In this document: piece by piece, positions 18,380 through 26,620 of the stretch
How the letters are laid out: each line of letters opens with the position of its first letter
Position numbering within the stretch: the stretch's first letter is position 1
Assembly: GCA_014649155.1 (NCBI GenBank)
Contig: BMSM01000001.1
Span: 620,001 to 684,000, forward strand
Direction of reading: 5' to 3'
Origin: Streptomyces griseoviridis
GTDB lineage: Bacteria > Actinomycetota > Actinomycetes > Streptomycetales > Streptomycetaceae
DNA: 64,000 bases
Notes under the pieces: model-generated
The model's input: the letters and a program-made list of their open reading frames with translations, nothing else
Database searches by the model: none
Told to the model about the DNA's origin: nothing
Position numbers and translations under genes: made by a program

Positions 18380-18774
18380 AGATCCAGGGCAAGATGTTCA
18401 TCTGGCTGAGCGTCTTCATCCTCGTCATGGCGATCGTCTATGGCGTGTGGTCGAAGGAGCCGGCCGGTACCACGGCGCTCTTCCTGGCCTTCGGGCTCTC
18501 GATCATGATCGGCTTCTACCTCGGCTTCACGGCCAAGCGGGTCGACGCGGGTGCCCAGGACAACAAGGAGGCGGACGTCGCCGACGACGCCGGCGAGGTC
18601 GGGTTCTTCAGCCCGCACAGCTGGCAGCCGCTCTCCCTGGCCGTCGGTGGCGCGTTCGCGTTCACCAGCGTGGCGATCGGCTGGTGGCTGATGTACTTCT
18701 CGGCCCCGCTGCTCCTCATCGGCCTCTTCGGCTGGGTCTTCGAGTACTACCGCGGTGAGAACCGCACCCAGTAG
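18376..18774 (+). CDS. ctaF: Cytochrome c oxidase subunit IV, actinobacterial type
   Basis: 132 residues with four membrane helices (about 7-25, 33-50, 85-102, 105-122) and a short acidic loop between them. It opens [20 protein letters not shown], typical of the small actinobacterial oxidase subunit found after ctaD (M. tuberculosis Rv2199c). GTG 18376 overlaps the ctaD stop. It ends the ctaCDF operon and is followed 20 nt later by a terminator. Confidence 0.93.
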   Translation: MKIQGKMFIWLSVFILVMAIVYGVWSKEPAGTTALFLAFGLSIMIGFYLGFTAKRVDAGAQDNKEADVADDAGEVGFFSPHSWQPLSLAVGGAFAFTSVAIGWWLMYFSAPLLLIGLFGWVFEYYRGENRTQ

Positions 18775-18794
18775 CACGCCCGGCCGCCCGAAGG

Positions 18795-18834
18795 GCCCGG
18801 ACACTCCGCCAGGAGAGTCCGGGCTCCTTCTTTT
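18795..18834 (+). terminator. Intrinsic terminator of ctaCDF
   Basis: 12-bp stem with one mismatch (GCCCGGACACTC paired with GAGAGTCCGGGC) and a 6-nt loop, followed by TCCTTCTTTT. One of the few hairpins here with a real T-rich tail. Confidence 0.85.
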
Positions 18835-18890
18835 GGCCCAGCGCGCCACCCGTCCGGCTTACCCACCGCGCCGCACCCGCCCAGGCTTCC

Positions 18891-18896
18891 TACGTT
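18891..18896 (+). promoter_or_regulatory. Candidate -10 box (TACGTT) for a leaderless mRNA
   Basis: TACGTT ends 6 nt before the ATG at 18903, with no separate Shine-Dalgarno at a usable distance. Inferred. Confidence 0.4.
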
Positions 18897-18902
18897 GAGG
18901 CC

Positions 18903-20168
18903 ATGAGCCACTCCGTTCACTCCCAGGCACGCGGGCGCCGCACCGCCGTCGGCTGCACCCTGCTGGTGATCGCCCTGGGGGCGGGCGCCACCGCGTGCAG
19001 CGGCGGCGACGACGACCCGCTGGCCGCCGCACCCTACGACGCGGCCGACCACATCTCCTTCAACGCCCCCGCGGGCGCCGGGAAGAAAGCCGACCCCGAC
19101 AAGCCCCTGGAGGTCGTGGCCGAGGGCTCCGACGGGCGCATCACGGACGTCACGGCCGTGGACGCCGCCGGCCGCTACGTGGCGGGCGAGCTCTCCGCCG
19201 ACGGCGCCCGCTGGCACAGCACCTCACCGCTGGCCGCCGACGCCTCCTACACGGTCCGGGTGAGCACCGAGAACGCGGACGGGGCGCCCGGCCGCAAGGT
19301 CCTCACCTTCGGCACGGGCAAGCCCACCACCAAGAAGCGCCTCGACATCACCTTCGGTCCCGGCGACGGCACGTACGGCGTCGGCCAGCCCCTCACCGCC
19401 GAGCTGAGCCGGCCGGTCAAGGACCCGGCCCAGCGGATGACCGTCGAGCGCGCCCTGAAGGTGGAGTCCACGCCCGCGGTGGAGGGTGCCTGGCACTGGG
19501 TGGACGACAAGGAACTGCACTACCGCCCCAAGGACTACTGGCCCGCCCACGCCACCGTCCGGGCCCGCTCCACCCTGGAGGGCATCAAGCTCGGCGACCG
19601 GCTCTGGGGCGGCCGGGCCAAGGAGCTGAAGCTCACCACCGGCGACCGCGTCATCGCCGTGACGGACGCCTCCTCGCACACGATGACCGTGTACCGCGAC
19701 GGCGAGGAGATCAAGCAGATCCCGGTCACCACCGGCAAGCCCGGTTTCGAGACCCGCAACGGCGTCAAGGTCGTGCTCGGCAAGGAGCCCTTCGTCCGGA
19801 TGCGCAGCACCACCGTCGGCATCGCCGAGGGCTCCTCGGAGTCGTACGACCTGCCCGTGCACTGGGCCACCCGGGTGACCTGGAGCGGCGAGTACGTGCA
19901 CGCCGCCCCCTGGTCGGTCGGCTCCCAGGGCTCCGCCAACGTCAGCCACGGCTGCACCGGCATGAGCACCGCCAACGCGGAGTGGTTCTTCGACACGGTC
20001 CGCGAGGGCGACGTCGTCGAGGTCGTCAACTCCTACGGCGACACGATGGAGACCTTCGGCAACGGCTTCGGCGACTGGAACCTCGACTGGAGGAAGTGGC
20101 GTGCCGGCAGCGCCCTGACCGCCGGCCACCAGCCGGAGAACACAGCGCGCCTCAGCCCGAGCCTCTAG
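18903..20168 (+). CDS. L,D-transpeptidase lipoprotein (YkuD) with Ig-like domains
   Basis: 421 residues. A lipoprotein signal ends at GATACS (Cys about 32). Two bacterial Ig-like domains (about 55-140 and 145-245) precede the YkuD catalytic domain (about 250-385). The catalytic segment is VHAAPWSVGSQ followed by VSHGCTGMSTANAEWFF, with His and Cys of the active site. Such enzymes make 3-3 cross-links in peptidoglycan. It sits between ctaCDF and ctaE-qcrCAB but is separated by terminators, so linkage to the oxidase is positional. Confidence 0.95.
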   Translation: MSHSVHSQARGRRTAVGCTLLVIALGAGATACSGGDDDPLAAAPYDAADHISFNAPAGAGKKADPDKPLEVVAEGSDGRITDVTAVDAAGRYVAGELSADGARWHSTSPLAADASYTVRVSTENADGAPGRKVLTFGTGKPTTKKRLDITFGPGDGTYGVGQPLTAELSRPVKDPAQRMTVERALKVESTPAVEGAWHWVDDKELHYRPKDYWPAHATVRARSTLEGIKLGDRLWGGRAKELKLTTGDRVIAVTDASSHTMTVYRDGEEIKQIPVTTGKPGFETRNGVKVVLGKEPFVRMRSTTVGIAEGSSESYDLPVHWATRVTWSGEYVHAAPWSVGSQGSANVSHGCTGMSTANAEWFFDTVREGDVVEVVNSYGDTMETFGNGFGDWNLDWRKWRAGSALTAGHQPENTARLSPSL

Positions 20169-20169
20169 T

Positions 20170-20237
20170 GCCTGTCGTTCGGATCACGCCGGTGAGCGGG
20201 GCAGCCGATCCCCCGCGACCTGATCCGGACGACAGGC
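20170..20237. terminator. Long imperfect hairpin after the L,D-transpeptidase
   Basis: 17-nt arms 20170-20186 and 20221-20237 pair with one mismatch around a 34-nt loop that can itself fold. It starts 1 nt after the stop codon. The sequence looks like a dispersed repeat as much as a terminator, and it abuts a second repeat. Confidence 0.55.
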
Positions 20238-20241
20238 CCCA

Positions 20242-20280
20242 GGGGCACGGGGAACCGCGTGACCAGCCACCGCGCACCCG
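20242..20280. repeat. Dispersed Streptomyces intergenic repeat, copy 2
   Basis: GGGGCACGGGGAACCGCGTG followed by ACCAGCC, a diverged copy of the repeats at 15470 and 48834. Directly follows the long hairpin. Confidence 0.6.
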
Positions 20281-20302
20281 CCGCCCCACGGGCCGTACCG
20301 GG

Positions 20303-20707
20303 CTACGAGGCGCTCTGCAACTTCCGCTGCCGCAGCAGGGACGCCAGCGCGGAGGCGAACTCCACCGGCTCGACCGGCAGGGTCACGGCCGCGTCCGCCC
20401 GGCTCCACGTGGCCAGCCAGGCGTCCTGCGGGCGCCCGATGAGCAGCAGCACCGGAGGACAGGCGAACACCTCGTCCTTGATCTGCCGGCACACCCCCAT
20501 GCCCCCCATCGGCACCGCCTCGCCGTCCAGGACGCACACGTCGACGCCGCCCCGGTCCAGTTCCTTGACGACGGCGGCGGGTGTCGCGCACTCCACGAAC
20601 TCCACGACCGGCACGTCCGGAGCCGGCCTGCGACCCGTCGCGAGCCGCACCTGCTCCCTCGTGGTGGAGTCGTCGCTGTAGACCAGCACCGTGACGGTCG
20701 GCTGCAT
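20303..20707 (-). CDS. Stand-alone receiver-like (pseudo-receiver) protein
   Basis: 134 residues, one receiver fold with no output domain. The N-terminal VTVLVYSDDSTTREQ gives the acidic pair and DVCVLDGEAVP places Asp about 61 at the phosphorylation site. The conserved Thr/Ser after beta-4 is replaced (LLLIGRPQ) and the conserved Lys before the last helix is missing (TLPVEPVEF). Phosphorylation control is therefore doubtful. ATG 20707 follows GGAGG closely. It is divergent from ctaE, within the oxidase cluster. A protein-interaction role is possible. Confidence 0.85.
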   Translation of the reverse strand: MQPTVTVLVYSDDSTTREQVRLATGRRPAPDVPVVEFVECATPAAVVKELDRGGVDVCVLDGEAVPMGGMGVCRQIKDEVFACPPVLLLIGRPQDAWLATWSRADAAVTLPVEPVEFASALASLLRQRKLQSAS

Positions 20708-20741
20708 GCTTCCTCCGAAAGGTCGTGTCCCGTTGCGCGGG

Positions 20742-20768
20742 ATGCTACTCCCTCCCACACCCCGTCAA
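20742..20768 (-). promoter_or_regulatory. Candidate promoter of the pseudo-receiver gene
   Basis: On the minus strand TTGACG and TAGCAT are separated by 15 nt, about 35 nt before the start codon. The -35 is good; the spacer is short. Confidence 0.35.
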
Positions 20769-20875
20769 CACCGGGCGAAACACGACTTCCCCGGACCCCT
20801 CGCTGGGCCATACGGGCAGTCCGGACGGGGTGAACACTCCGAACGGCACCCCCGGGAGTGAGGGCGGGATAAGCG

Positions 20876-20892
20876 ACCGACATAATGTCGGT
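20876..20892. promoter_or_regulatory. 17-bp perfect palindrome spanning the ctaE start codon
   Basis: ACCGACATAATGTCGGT has perfect 8-bp arms around one central base and contains the ATG at 20885. It could be an operator, or an RNA hairpin hiding the start. CATAAT inside it might act as a -10 for an mRNA starting near an in-frame GTG at 20894. Confidence 0.55.
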
Positions 20893-21505
20893 CGTGGCGA
20901 CAGCAACGACAGTAGATACCGGGCACGCGCACCCGTCGGTCAACCGGCCGAACCTCACCAGCGTCGGAACCATCATCTGGCTGAGTTCCGAGCTGATGTT
21001 CTTCGCGGCCCTCTTCGCGATGTACTTCACCCTGCGTTCGGTGACGGGTGCCGATCACTGGAAGGAAATGGCGCACGCGCTGAACCTTCCGTTCTCGGCG
21101 ACCAACACCACGATCCTGGTGCTCTCCTCCCTCACCTGCCAGCTCGGCGTGTTCGCCGCCGAGCGCGGCGACGTGAAGAAGCTCAGGATGTGGTTCATCG
21201 TCACCTTCATCATGGGTGCGATCTTCATCGGCGGGCAGGTGTACGAGTACACCGAGCTGGTCAAGAAGGACGGCCTCTCGCTGTCCTCGGACCCGTACGG
21301 CTCGGTGTTCTACCTGACCACCGGCTTCCACGGCCTGCACGTGACGGGTGGTCTCATCGCCTTCCTGCTGGTCCTCGGCCGTACCTACGCGGCCAGGAGG
21401 TTCACCCACGAGCAGGCGACCGCCGCCATCGTCGTGTCCTACTACTGGCACTTCGTCGATGTCGTCTGGATCGGCCTCTTCGCCACGATCTATTTGATCA
21501 AGTAG
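20885..21505 (+). CDS. ctaE: Cytochrome c oxidase subunit III
   Basis: 206 residues, five membrane helices. Non-catalytic oxidase subunit stabilising the aa3 core. Family motifs are [15 protein letters not shown] (Glu in helix 1), [10 protein letters not shown] and [14 protein letters not shown] at the C-terminus. The start may be ATG 20885, which lies inside a palindrome, or GTG 20894, three codons later. No convincing Shine-Dalgarno precedes either. It heads the ctaE-qcrCAB cluster, with qcrC 67 nt downstream. Confidence 0.96.
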   Translation: MSVVATATTVDTGHAHPSVNRPNLTSVGTIIWLSSELMFFAALFAMYFTLRSVTGADHWKEMAHALNLPFSATNTTILVLSSLTCQLGVFAAERGDVKKLRMWFIVTFIMGAIFIGGQVYEYTELVKKDGLSLSSDPYGSVFYLTTGFHGLHVTGGLIAFLLVLGRTYAARRFTHEQATAAIVVSYYWHFVDVVWIGLFATIYLIK

Positions 21506-21572
21506 GCGCGGACCGCTCCCGCGCACACATCCAGAAGCATCGACGCAGAAGATCCTGACACCGGGGTAATCC

Positions 21573-22382
21573 GTGAAAAAGCTCTCCGCACGACGACGCC
21601 ATCCGTTGGCGGCGATCGTCGTCCTACTCCTCGCGCTGGCATGCACCGGGGGGCTCTACGCCGTGTTCGCGCCCGCGGACAAGGCGCAGGCCGATGAAAC
21701 GGCCCAGTCCCTCGCCATCGACGAGGGCAAGAAGCTCTACGCCGTCGGCTGCGCCAGCTGTCACGGCACCGGTGGCGAGGGCACCACCGACGGCCCCAGC
21801 CTGGTCGGCGTGGGCGCCGCGGCCGTGGACTTCCAGGTGGGCACCGGGCGCATGCCGGCCCAGCAGCCGGGCGCGCAGGTCCAGAAGAAGAAGAACATCT
21901 ACTCGCAGGCCGAGATCGACCAGCTCGCGGCCTACATCGCCTCGCTCGGCGCCGGTCCGTCGATCCCCACCGAGGAGAAGTACCGCGACGAGGGCGCGGA
22001 CATCGCCAAGGGCGGCGACCTGTTCCGCACCAACTGCGCGCAGTGCCACAACTTCACCGGCAAGGGCGGCGCGCTGACGCACGGCAAGTTCGCTCCGTCC
22101 CTGGAGGGCGTCTCCGCGAAGCACATCTACGAGGCCATGCAGACCGGCCCGCAGAACATGCCTTCCTTCCCTGACACCACGCTGACGGAGCAGAACAAGA
22201 AGGACATCATCGCGTACCTGAACGCGGTCAACGGGGACGAGACCGTGGACCCGGGCGGTCTTTCGCTGGGCGGCCTCGGGCCGGTCAGTGAGGGACTCTT
22301 CGGCTGGATCTTCGGGCTCGGCTCCCTCATCGCCGTCGCCGTGTGGGTCGCCGCTCGGACCGCAAAGGCCAAGAAGTCATGA
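21573..22382 (+). CDS. qcrC: Diheme cytochrome c subunit of the bcc complex
   Basis: 269 residues. One N-terminal helix anchors the protein, followed by two cytochrome c domains with heme sites CASCHGT (about 68) and CAQCHNF (about 165). A C-terminal membrane helix (about 238-262) ends in a Lys-rich tail. It replaces soluble cytochrome c by passing electrons from the Rieske protein to CuA of CtaC inside a bcc-aa3 supercomplex. Met in GRMPAQQPG and QNMPSFPD are likely axial ligands. It overlaps qcrA by ATGA. Confidence 0.97.
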   Translation: MKKLSARRRHPLAAIVVLLLALACTGGLYAVFAPADKAQADETAQSLAIDEGKKLYAVGCASCHGTGGEGTTDGPSLVGVGAAAVDFQVGTGRMPAQQPGAQVQKKKNIYSQAEIDQLAAYIASLGAGPSIPTEEKYRDEGADIAKGGDLFRTNCAQCHNFTGKGGALTHGKFAPSLEGVSAKHIYEAMQTGPQNMPSFPDTTLTEQNKKDIIAYLNAVNGDETVDPGGLSLGGLGPVSEGLFGWIFGLGSLIAVAVWVAARTAKAKKS

Positions 22383-23431
22383 GTAGCCAAGACATTCCAG
22401 AAGAGAACCTGCCCGCAGCGCAGGACCACGCCCACGGCGAGGTGGCGGACGAGCAGCACCCGTTCGCCGACCCGGGGCTGCCGCCCCACGAGCACCGCGT
22501 CCAGGACATCGACGAGAAGGCCGCGAAGCGCTCCGAGCGCGCCGTCGCCTTCCTGTTCACGCTGTCGATGCTGGCCACCGTCGGCTTCATCGCCGCGTTC
22601 GTCGCGATCGACCACGACAAGTCGGTCTACGTCTTCCCGATCGGCCACATCAACGCGCTGAACTTCGCCCTCGGCCTCACCCTGGGCGTGGCGCTGTTCT
22701 GCATCGGCGCGGGCGCGGTCCACTGGGCCCGCACCCTGATGTCCGACGTGGAGGTCGCCGACGAGCGCCACCCGATCGAGGCGTCCCCCGAGGTCCGTGC
22801 CAAGGTGCACGCCGACTTCAAGCAGGGTGCCAAGGAGTCCGCGATCGGCCGCCGCAAGCTGATCCGGAACACCATGTTCGGCGCCGTCGCCCTGGTGCCC
22901 CTCTCCGGCGTCGTGCTGCTGCGCGACCTCGGCCCGCTGCCCGAGGACAAGCTGCGCCACACGCTGTGGAACAAGGGCAAGCTGCTCGTCAACATGAACA
23001 CCAACGAGCCGCTGCGTCCCTCCGACGTCGCGGTGGGCTCCCTCACCTTCGCCAAGCCCGAGGGCCTGGAGGAGCACGACGAGGAGTTCCAGAACGAGAT
23101 CGCCAAGGCCGCCCTGATGATCGTCCGCATCCAGCCGGACAACATCAAGGACAAGCGCGAGCTCGAGTGGTCGCACGAGGGCATCGTGGCGTACTCGAAG
23201 ATCTGCACCCACGTCGGTTGCCCGATCTCGCTGTACGAGCAGCAGACGCACCACGTGCTCTGCCCCTGCCACCAGTCCACCTTCGACCTCTCCGACGGCG
23301 CCCGGGTCATCTTCGGTCCCGCCGGCCACGCCCTGCCGCAGCTGCGCATCGGCGTGAACGACGAGGGCTACCTCGAAGCGCTCGGCGACTTCGAAGAGCC
23401 CGTCGGTCCTGCATTCTGGGAGCGCGGATGA
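22379..23431 (+). CDS. qcrA: Rieske iron-sulfur subunit of the bcc complex
   Basis: 350 residues. A hydrophilic N-terminus and three membrane helices (about 62-82, 95-120, 165-185), an actinobacterial feature, precede the Rieske domain. Cluster ligands are in KICTHVGCPISLY and CPCHQSTFDLSDG. It moves electrons from menaquinol at QcrB to QcrC. ATG 22379 overlaps the qcrC stop and TGA 23429 overlaps the qcrB start, so translation is coupled along qcrCAB. Confidence 0.97.
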   Translation: MSSQDIPEENLPAAQDHAHGEVADEQHPFADPGLPPHEHRVQDIDEKAAKRSERAVAFLFTLSMLATVGFIAAFVAIDHDKSVYVFPIGHINALNFALGLTLGVALFCIGAGAVHWARTLMSDVEVADERHPIEASPEVRAKVHADFKQGAKESAIGRRKLIRNTMFGAVALVPLSGVVLLRDLGPLPEDKLRHTLWNKGKLLVNMNTNEPLRPSDVAVGSLTFAKPEGLEEHDEEFQNEIAKAALMIVRIQPDNIKDKRELEWSHEGIVAYSKICTHVGCPISLYEQQTHHVLCPCHQSTFDLSDGARVIFGPAGHALPQLRIGVNDEGYLEALGDFEEPVGPAFWERG

Positions 23432-25065
23432 GCACACACGAGAGCACCACGGCCCGCTCCCGCGGGAAGGCGCCGGCCGGCGAGCGCGTCGCCGACTGGG
23501 CCGACGGCCGGCTGGGGATCTACTCCCTGGCCAAGGCCAACATGCGCAAGATCTTCCCGGACCACTGGTCCTTCATGCTGGGCGAGGTCTGCCTCTACAG
23601 CTTCCTCATCATCATCCTCACGGGTGTGTACCTGACGCTGTTCTTCCACCCGTCGATGAACGAGGTGGAGTACCACGGCAGCTACGTGCCCCTGCAGGGC
23701 CAGCTGATGAGCGAGGCGTACAAGTCGACGCTCGACATCAGCTTCGACGTGCGCGGCGGTCTGCTGATCCGGCAGATCCACCACTGGGCGGCGATCATCT
23801 TCCTCGCCGGCATGTTCGTGCACATGATGCGCGTCTTCTTCACCGGCGCGTTCCGCAAGCCGCGTGAGATCAACTGGCTGTTCGGCTTCCTGCTGTTCGT
23901 CCTCGGCATGTTCACCGGCTTCACCGGTTACTCGCTCCCGGACGACCTGCTCTCCGGCACCGGTGTCCGCTTCACGCAGGGCGCGATCCTGTCCGTGCCG
24001 ATCGTCGGTACGTACATCTCGATGTTCCTGTTCGGCGGGGAGTTCCCGGGGCACGACTTCGTCGCCCGGTTCTACTCGATCCACATCCTGCTGCTGCCGG
24101 GCATCATGCTCGGGCTCGTGGTCGGCCACCTGATCCTGGTCTTCTACCACAAGCACACCCAGTTCGCGGGCCCCGGCAAGACCAACAAGAACGTCGTCGG
24201 CATGCCGCTGCTGCCGGTCTACATGGCCAAGGCCGGAGGCTTCTTCTTCCTGGTCTTCGGTGTCATCGCGGCCATCGCCGGCATCGCCTCGGTCAACCCG
24301 ATCTGGTCCATCGGCCCCTACCGTCCGGACCAGGTGTCCACCGGCGCCCAGCCCGACTGGTACATGGGCTTCGCCGAGGGCCTGGTCCGCGCCATGCCGG
24401 GCTGGGAGATCAACTTCTGGGGCCACACGCTGGTCCTGGGCGTCTTCGTCCCGCTGGTGATCTTCGGGATCTTCCTCGTGGCGATCGCCGTGTACCCGTT
24501 CATCGAGTCCTGGGTCACCGGGGACAAGCGCGAGCACCACATCCTGGACCGCCCGCGCAACGCCCCGACCCGCACGGCCTTCGGTGTCGCCTGGGTCACC
24601 GCGTACATGATCATGCTGATCGGTGGTGGCAACGACATCTTCGCCACCCACTTCCACCTGTCGATCAACGCGGTCACCTGGTTCGTCCGGGTCAGCTTCT
24701 TCGTCGGACCGGTCATCGCCTTCGTGATCACCAAGCGGATCTGCCTGGGCCTCCAGCGCCGCGACAAGGACAAGGTGCTGCACGGCCGGGAGTCGGGCAT
24801 CATCAAGCGCCTGCCGCACGGTGAGTTCATCGAGGTGCACGAGCCGCTCAGCCAGGAGCAGCTCTACACCCTCACCGCGCACGAGCAGTACAAGCCGGCC
24901 GAGATCGGTCCGGCGGTCGACGAGAACGGCGTCGAGCGCAAGGCGAAGAGCACCGAGAAGCTCCGCGCCAAGCTCAGCAAGTCCTACTACGGCGAGGAGT
25001 CGCAGATTCCGAAGCCGACCGTCGAGGAATACCGGGAGATCACCAGCGGCCACGGCCACCACTGA
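23428..25065 (+). CDS. qcrB: Cytochrome b subunit of the bcc complex
   Basis: 545 residues. Eight membrane helices with b-heme histidines in IRQIHHWAAIIFLAGMFVHM and in the helix-4 region (FYSIHILLLPG and GHLILVFYHKHTQF). SIGPYRPDQ and PDWYMGFAEG belong to the Qo side. About 130 residues beyond the last helix form the cytoplasmic extension typical of actinobacteria. It is the menaquinol-oxidising subunit and the target class of Q203-type inhibitors in mycobacteria. It ends the operon before a strong hairpin. Confidence 0.97.
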   Translation: MSTHESTTARSRGKAPAGERVADWADGRLGIYSLAKANMRKIFPDHWSFMLGEVCLYSFLIIILTGVYLTLFFHPSMNEVEYHGSYVPLQGQLMSEAYKSTLDISFDVRGGLLIRQIHHWAAIIFLAGMFVHMMRVFFTGAFRKPREINWLFGFLLFVLGMFTGFTGYSLPDDLLSGTGVRFTQGAILSVPIVGTYISMFLFGGEFPGHDFVARFYSIHILLLPGIMLGLVVGHLILVFYHKHTQFAGPGKTNKNVVGMPLLPVYMAKAGGFFFLVFGVIAAIAGIASVNPIWSIGPYRPDQVSTGAQPDWYMGFAEGLVRAMPGWEINFWGHTLVLGVFVPLVIFGIFLVAIAVYPFIESWVTGDKREHHILDRPRNAPTRTAFGVAWVTAYMIMLIGGGNDIFATHFHLSINAVTWFVRVSFFVGPVIAFVITKRICLGLQRRDKDKVLHGRESGIIKRLPHGEFIEVHEPLSQEQLYTLTAHEQYKPAEIGPAVDENGVERKAKSTEKLRAKLSKSYYGEESQIPKPTVEEYREITSGHGHH

Positions 25066-25084
25066 TCCCCCAGCGTCGCCACGC

Positions 25085-25131
25085 CACGGCGAAGGGCCCC
25101 GTCCGAACACCGGACGGGGCCCTTCGCCGTG
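25085..25131. terminator. 21-bp perfect hairpin after qcrB
   Basis: Arms 25085-25105 and 25111-25131 pair perfectly around the loop AACAC, 19 nt after the qcrB stop. Very stable, but no U-tract follows. Confidence 0.88.
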
Positions 25132-25195
25132 CCGCCGGGCTGGATAGGGTGGACCCGGTTCTTCCCTGATCCACTCACTCTCACAGGAGCGGCTG

Positions 25196-26260
25196 ATGAG
25201 CGCTGTGACCCCCGCTGGAGGCGACACCGCGGCGGGCCGCTCCTGGCCCGTGCTGCTGAACGGACTGCTCGGCGGCCGGGACCTGACCGCCGACGAGACC
25301 GCCTGGGCGATGGACACGATCATGCGCGGCGAGGCGACCGACGCGCAGATCGCCGGCTTCGCCGTGGCCCTGCGGGCCAAGGGCGAGACGGTCGCGGAGA
25401 TCACCGGGCTGGTGCGGGCGATGTACGAGCACGCCCATGTGATCGAGGTGCCCGGCGACACCGTCGACATCGTCGGCACCGGCGGCGACGGCGCCAAGAC
25501 CGTCAACATCTCCACCATGTCCGCGATCGTCGTCGCCGGCACCGGGGCGAAGGTCGTCAAGCACGGCAGCCGCGCCGCCTCCTCGGCCTCCGGCGCCTCC
25601 GACGTCCTGGAGAAGCTCGGCGTCAATCTGGAGCTGACCCCGAAGCGGGTCGCCCAGGTCGCGGACGAGGCCGGGATCACCTTCTGCTTCGCCGTGAAGT
25701 TCCACCCGGCGCTGCGCCATGTGGCCGTCGCCCGTGGCCAGTTGGGCATCCGGACGGTCTTCAACTTCCTCGGGCCGCTGACCAACCCGGCCAAGGTCCG
25801 CTCCCAGGCGGTCGGCGTCGCCGACGCCCGGATGGCGCCGATCATCGCCGGGGTCTTCGCCGAGCGCGGCAACTCCGCGCTGGTCTTCCGCGGTGACGAC
25901 GGCCTGGACGAGCTGACCACGACGGCCACCTCCCGGGTGTGGGCCGTACGGGACGGCAAGGTCACCGAGGAGGTCTTCGACCCGCGGGACGTCGGCATCG
26001 ACATCGTGCCGGTCGAGGCGCTGCGCGGCGCCGACGCCTCGTACAACGCGGACGTGGCCCGCCGGCTGCTGAACGGGGAGAGGGGCCCCGTACGGGACGC
26101 CGTGCTGCTCAACGCGGCGGCGGCCCTGGTGGCCCTGGAGCCCGGCGCGGGGCCGCTGACGGACCGTATCCGGGCCGGGATGGAGCGGGCCGCCGAGTCG
26201 GTCGACTCCGGGGCGGCGCGGCGGGTGCTGGAGCGCTGGGTGGCCGCCAGCCACACCTGA
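25196..26260 (+). CDS. trpD: Anthranilate phosphoribosyltransferase
   Basis: 354 residues. Transfers phosphoribosyl from PRPP to anthranilate, the second step from chorismate to tryptophan. PRPP and Mg motifs [14 protein letters not shown] (about 98) and KHGSRAASS are present, with [13 protein letters not shown] [12 protein letters not shown] and [11 protein letters not shown] further on. AGGAG lies 6 nt before ATG 25196. It is separate from trpEG (about 30 kb away) and from the rest of the trp genes, as is common in Streptomyces. TAGGGT at about 25145 may be its -10. Confidence 0.96.
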   Translation: MSAVTPAGGDTAAGRSWPVLLNGLLGGRDLTADETAWAMDTIMRGEATDAQIAGFAVALRAKGETVAEITGLVRAMYEHAHVIEVPGDTVDIVGTGGDGAKTVNISTMSAIVVAGTGAKVVKHGSRAASSASGASDVLEKLGVNLELTPKRVAQVADEAGITFCFAVKFHPALRHVAVARGQLGIRTVFNFLGPLTNPAKVRSQAVGVADARMAPIIAGVFAERGNSALVFRGDDGLDELTTTATSRVWAVRDGKVTEEVFDPRDVGIDIVPVEALRGADASYNADVARRLLNGERGPVRDAVLLNAAAALVALEPGAGPLTDRIRAGMERAAESVDSGAARRVLERWVAASHT

Positions 26261-26357
26261 GCGGCTCCCGGGCGGCACCTGAGCGTGCCGTGTGACGTGC
26301 GTCCCGCGATCCGGACACGGGTTGCGGGACCACGATCGTTTCGCCTACTTTCTGAGC

Positions 26358-26480
26358 CAGGTCATGAGTGACAGTCATGAGGCCCCGGCCGACTGTCCGG
26401 CAACCCTCCGTCCGTGGCGGGGTGCCCCGGGTGAAGACCAGGCCGTGGACAGCAAGGTCCGCGGCAAGCGCGGACCCCTC
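26358..26480 (+). promoter_or_regulatory. SAM-IV riboswitch
   Basis: The conserved core elements occur in order: GTCATGAGTG, CCGGCAACCCTCC, GTGGCGGGGTGCCCCGGGTG, AAGACCAGG, and the distal stem GGTCCGCG-GCAAG-CGCGGACC (perfect 8 bp). This is the actinobacterial SAM-IV aptamer plan, related to SAM-I. It lies about 140 nt before a class V aminotransferase start, so SAM most likely represses that gene. The expression platform is not obvious; the GC-rich stretch at 26478-26530 is the candidate. It accounts for most of the 360-nt gap after trpD. Confidence 0.9.
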
Positions 26481-26620
26481 GCGAGCACCAGGGGTCCTGG
26501 GTCGTCCGAGGGAGTCTCCCGTGAACCAGCGAATGCGCTAGGGCCGCAGAGCCCCGCCTCCGCACACCTTTCCTCACCTTCACCGCGCCGTGCCGCGTGC
26601 TGTTCCCACGGGAGTCCGCC

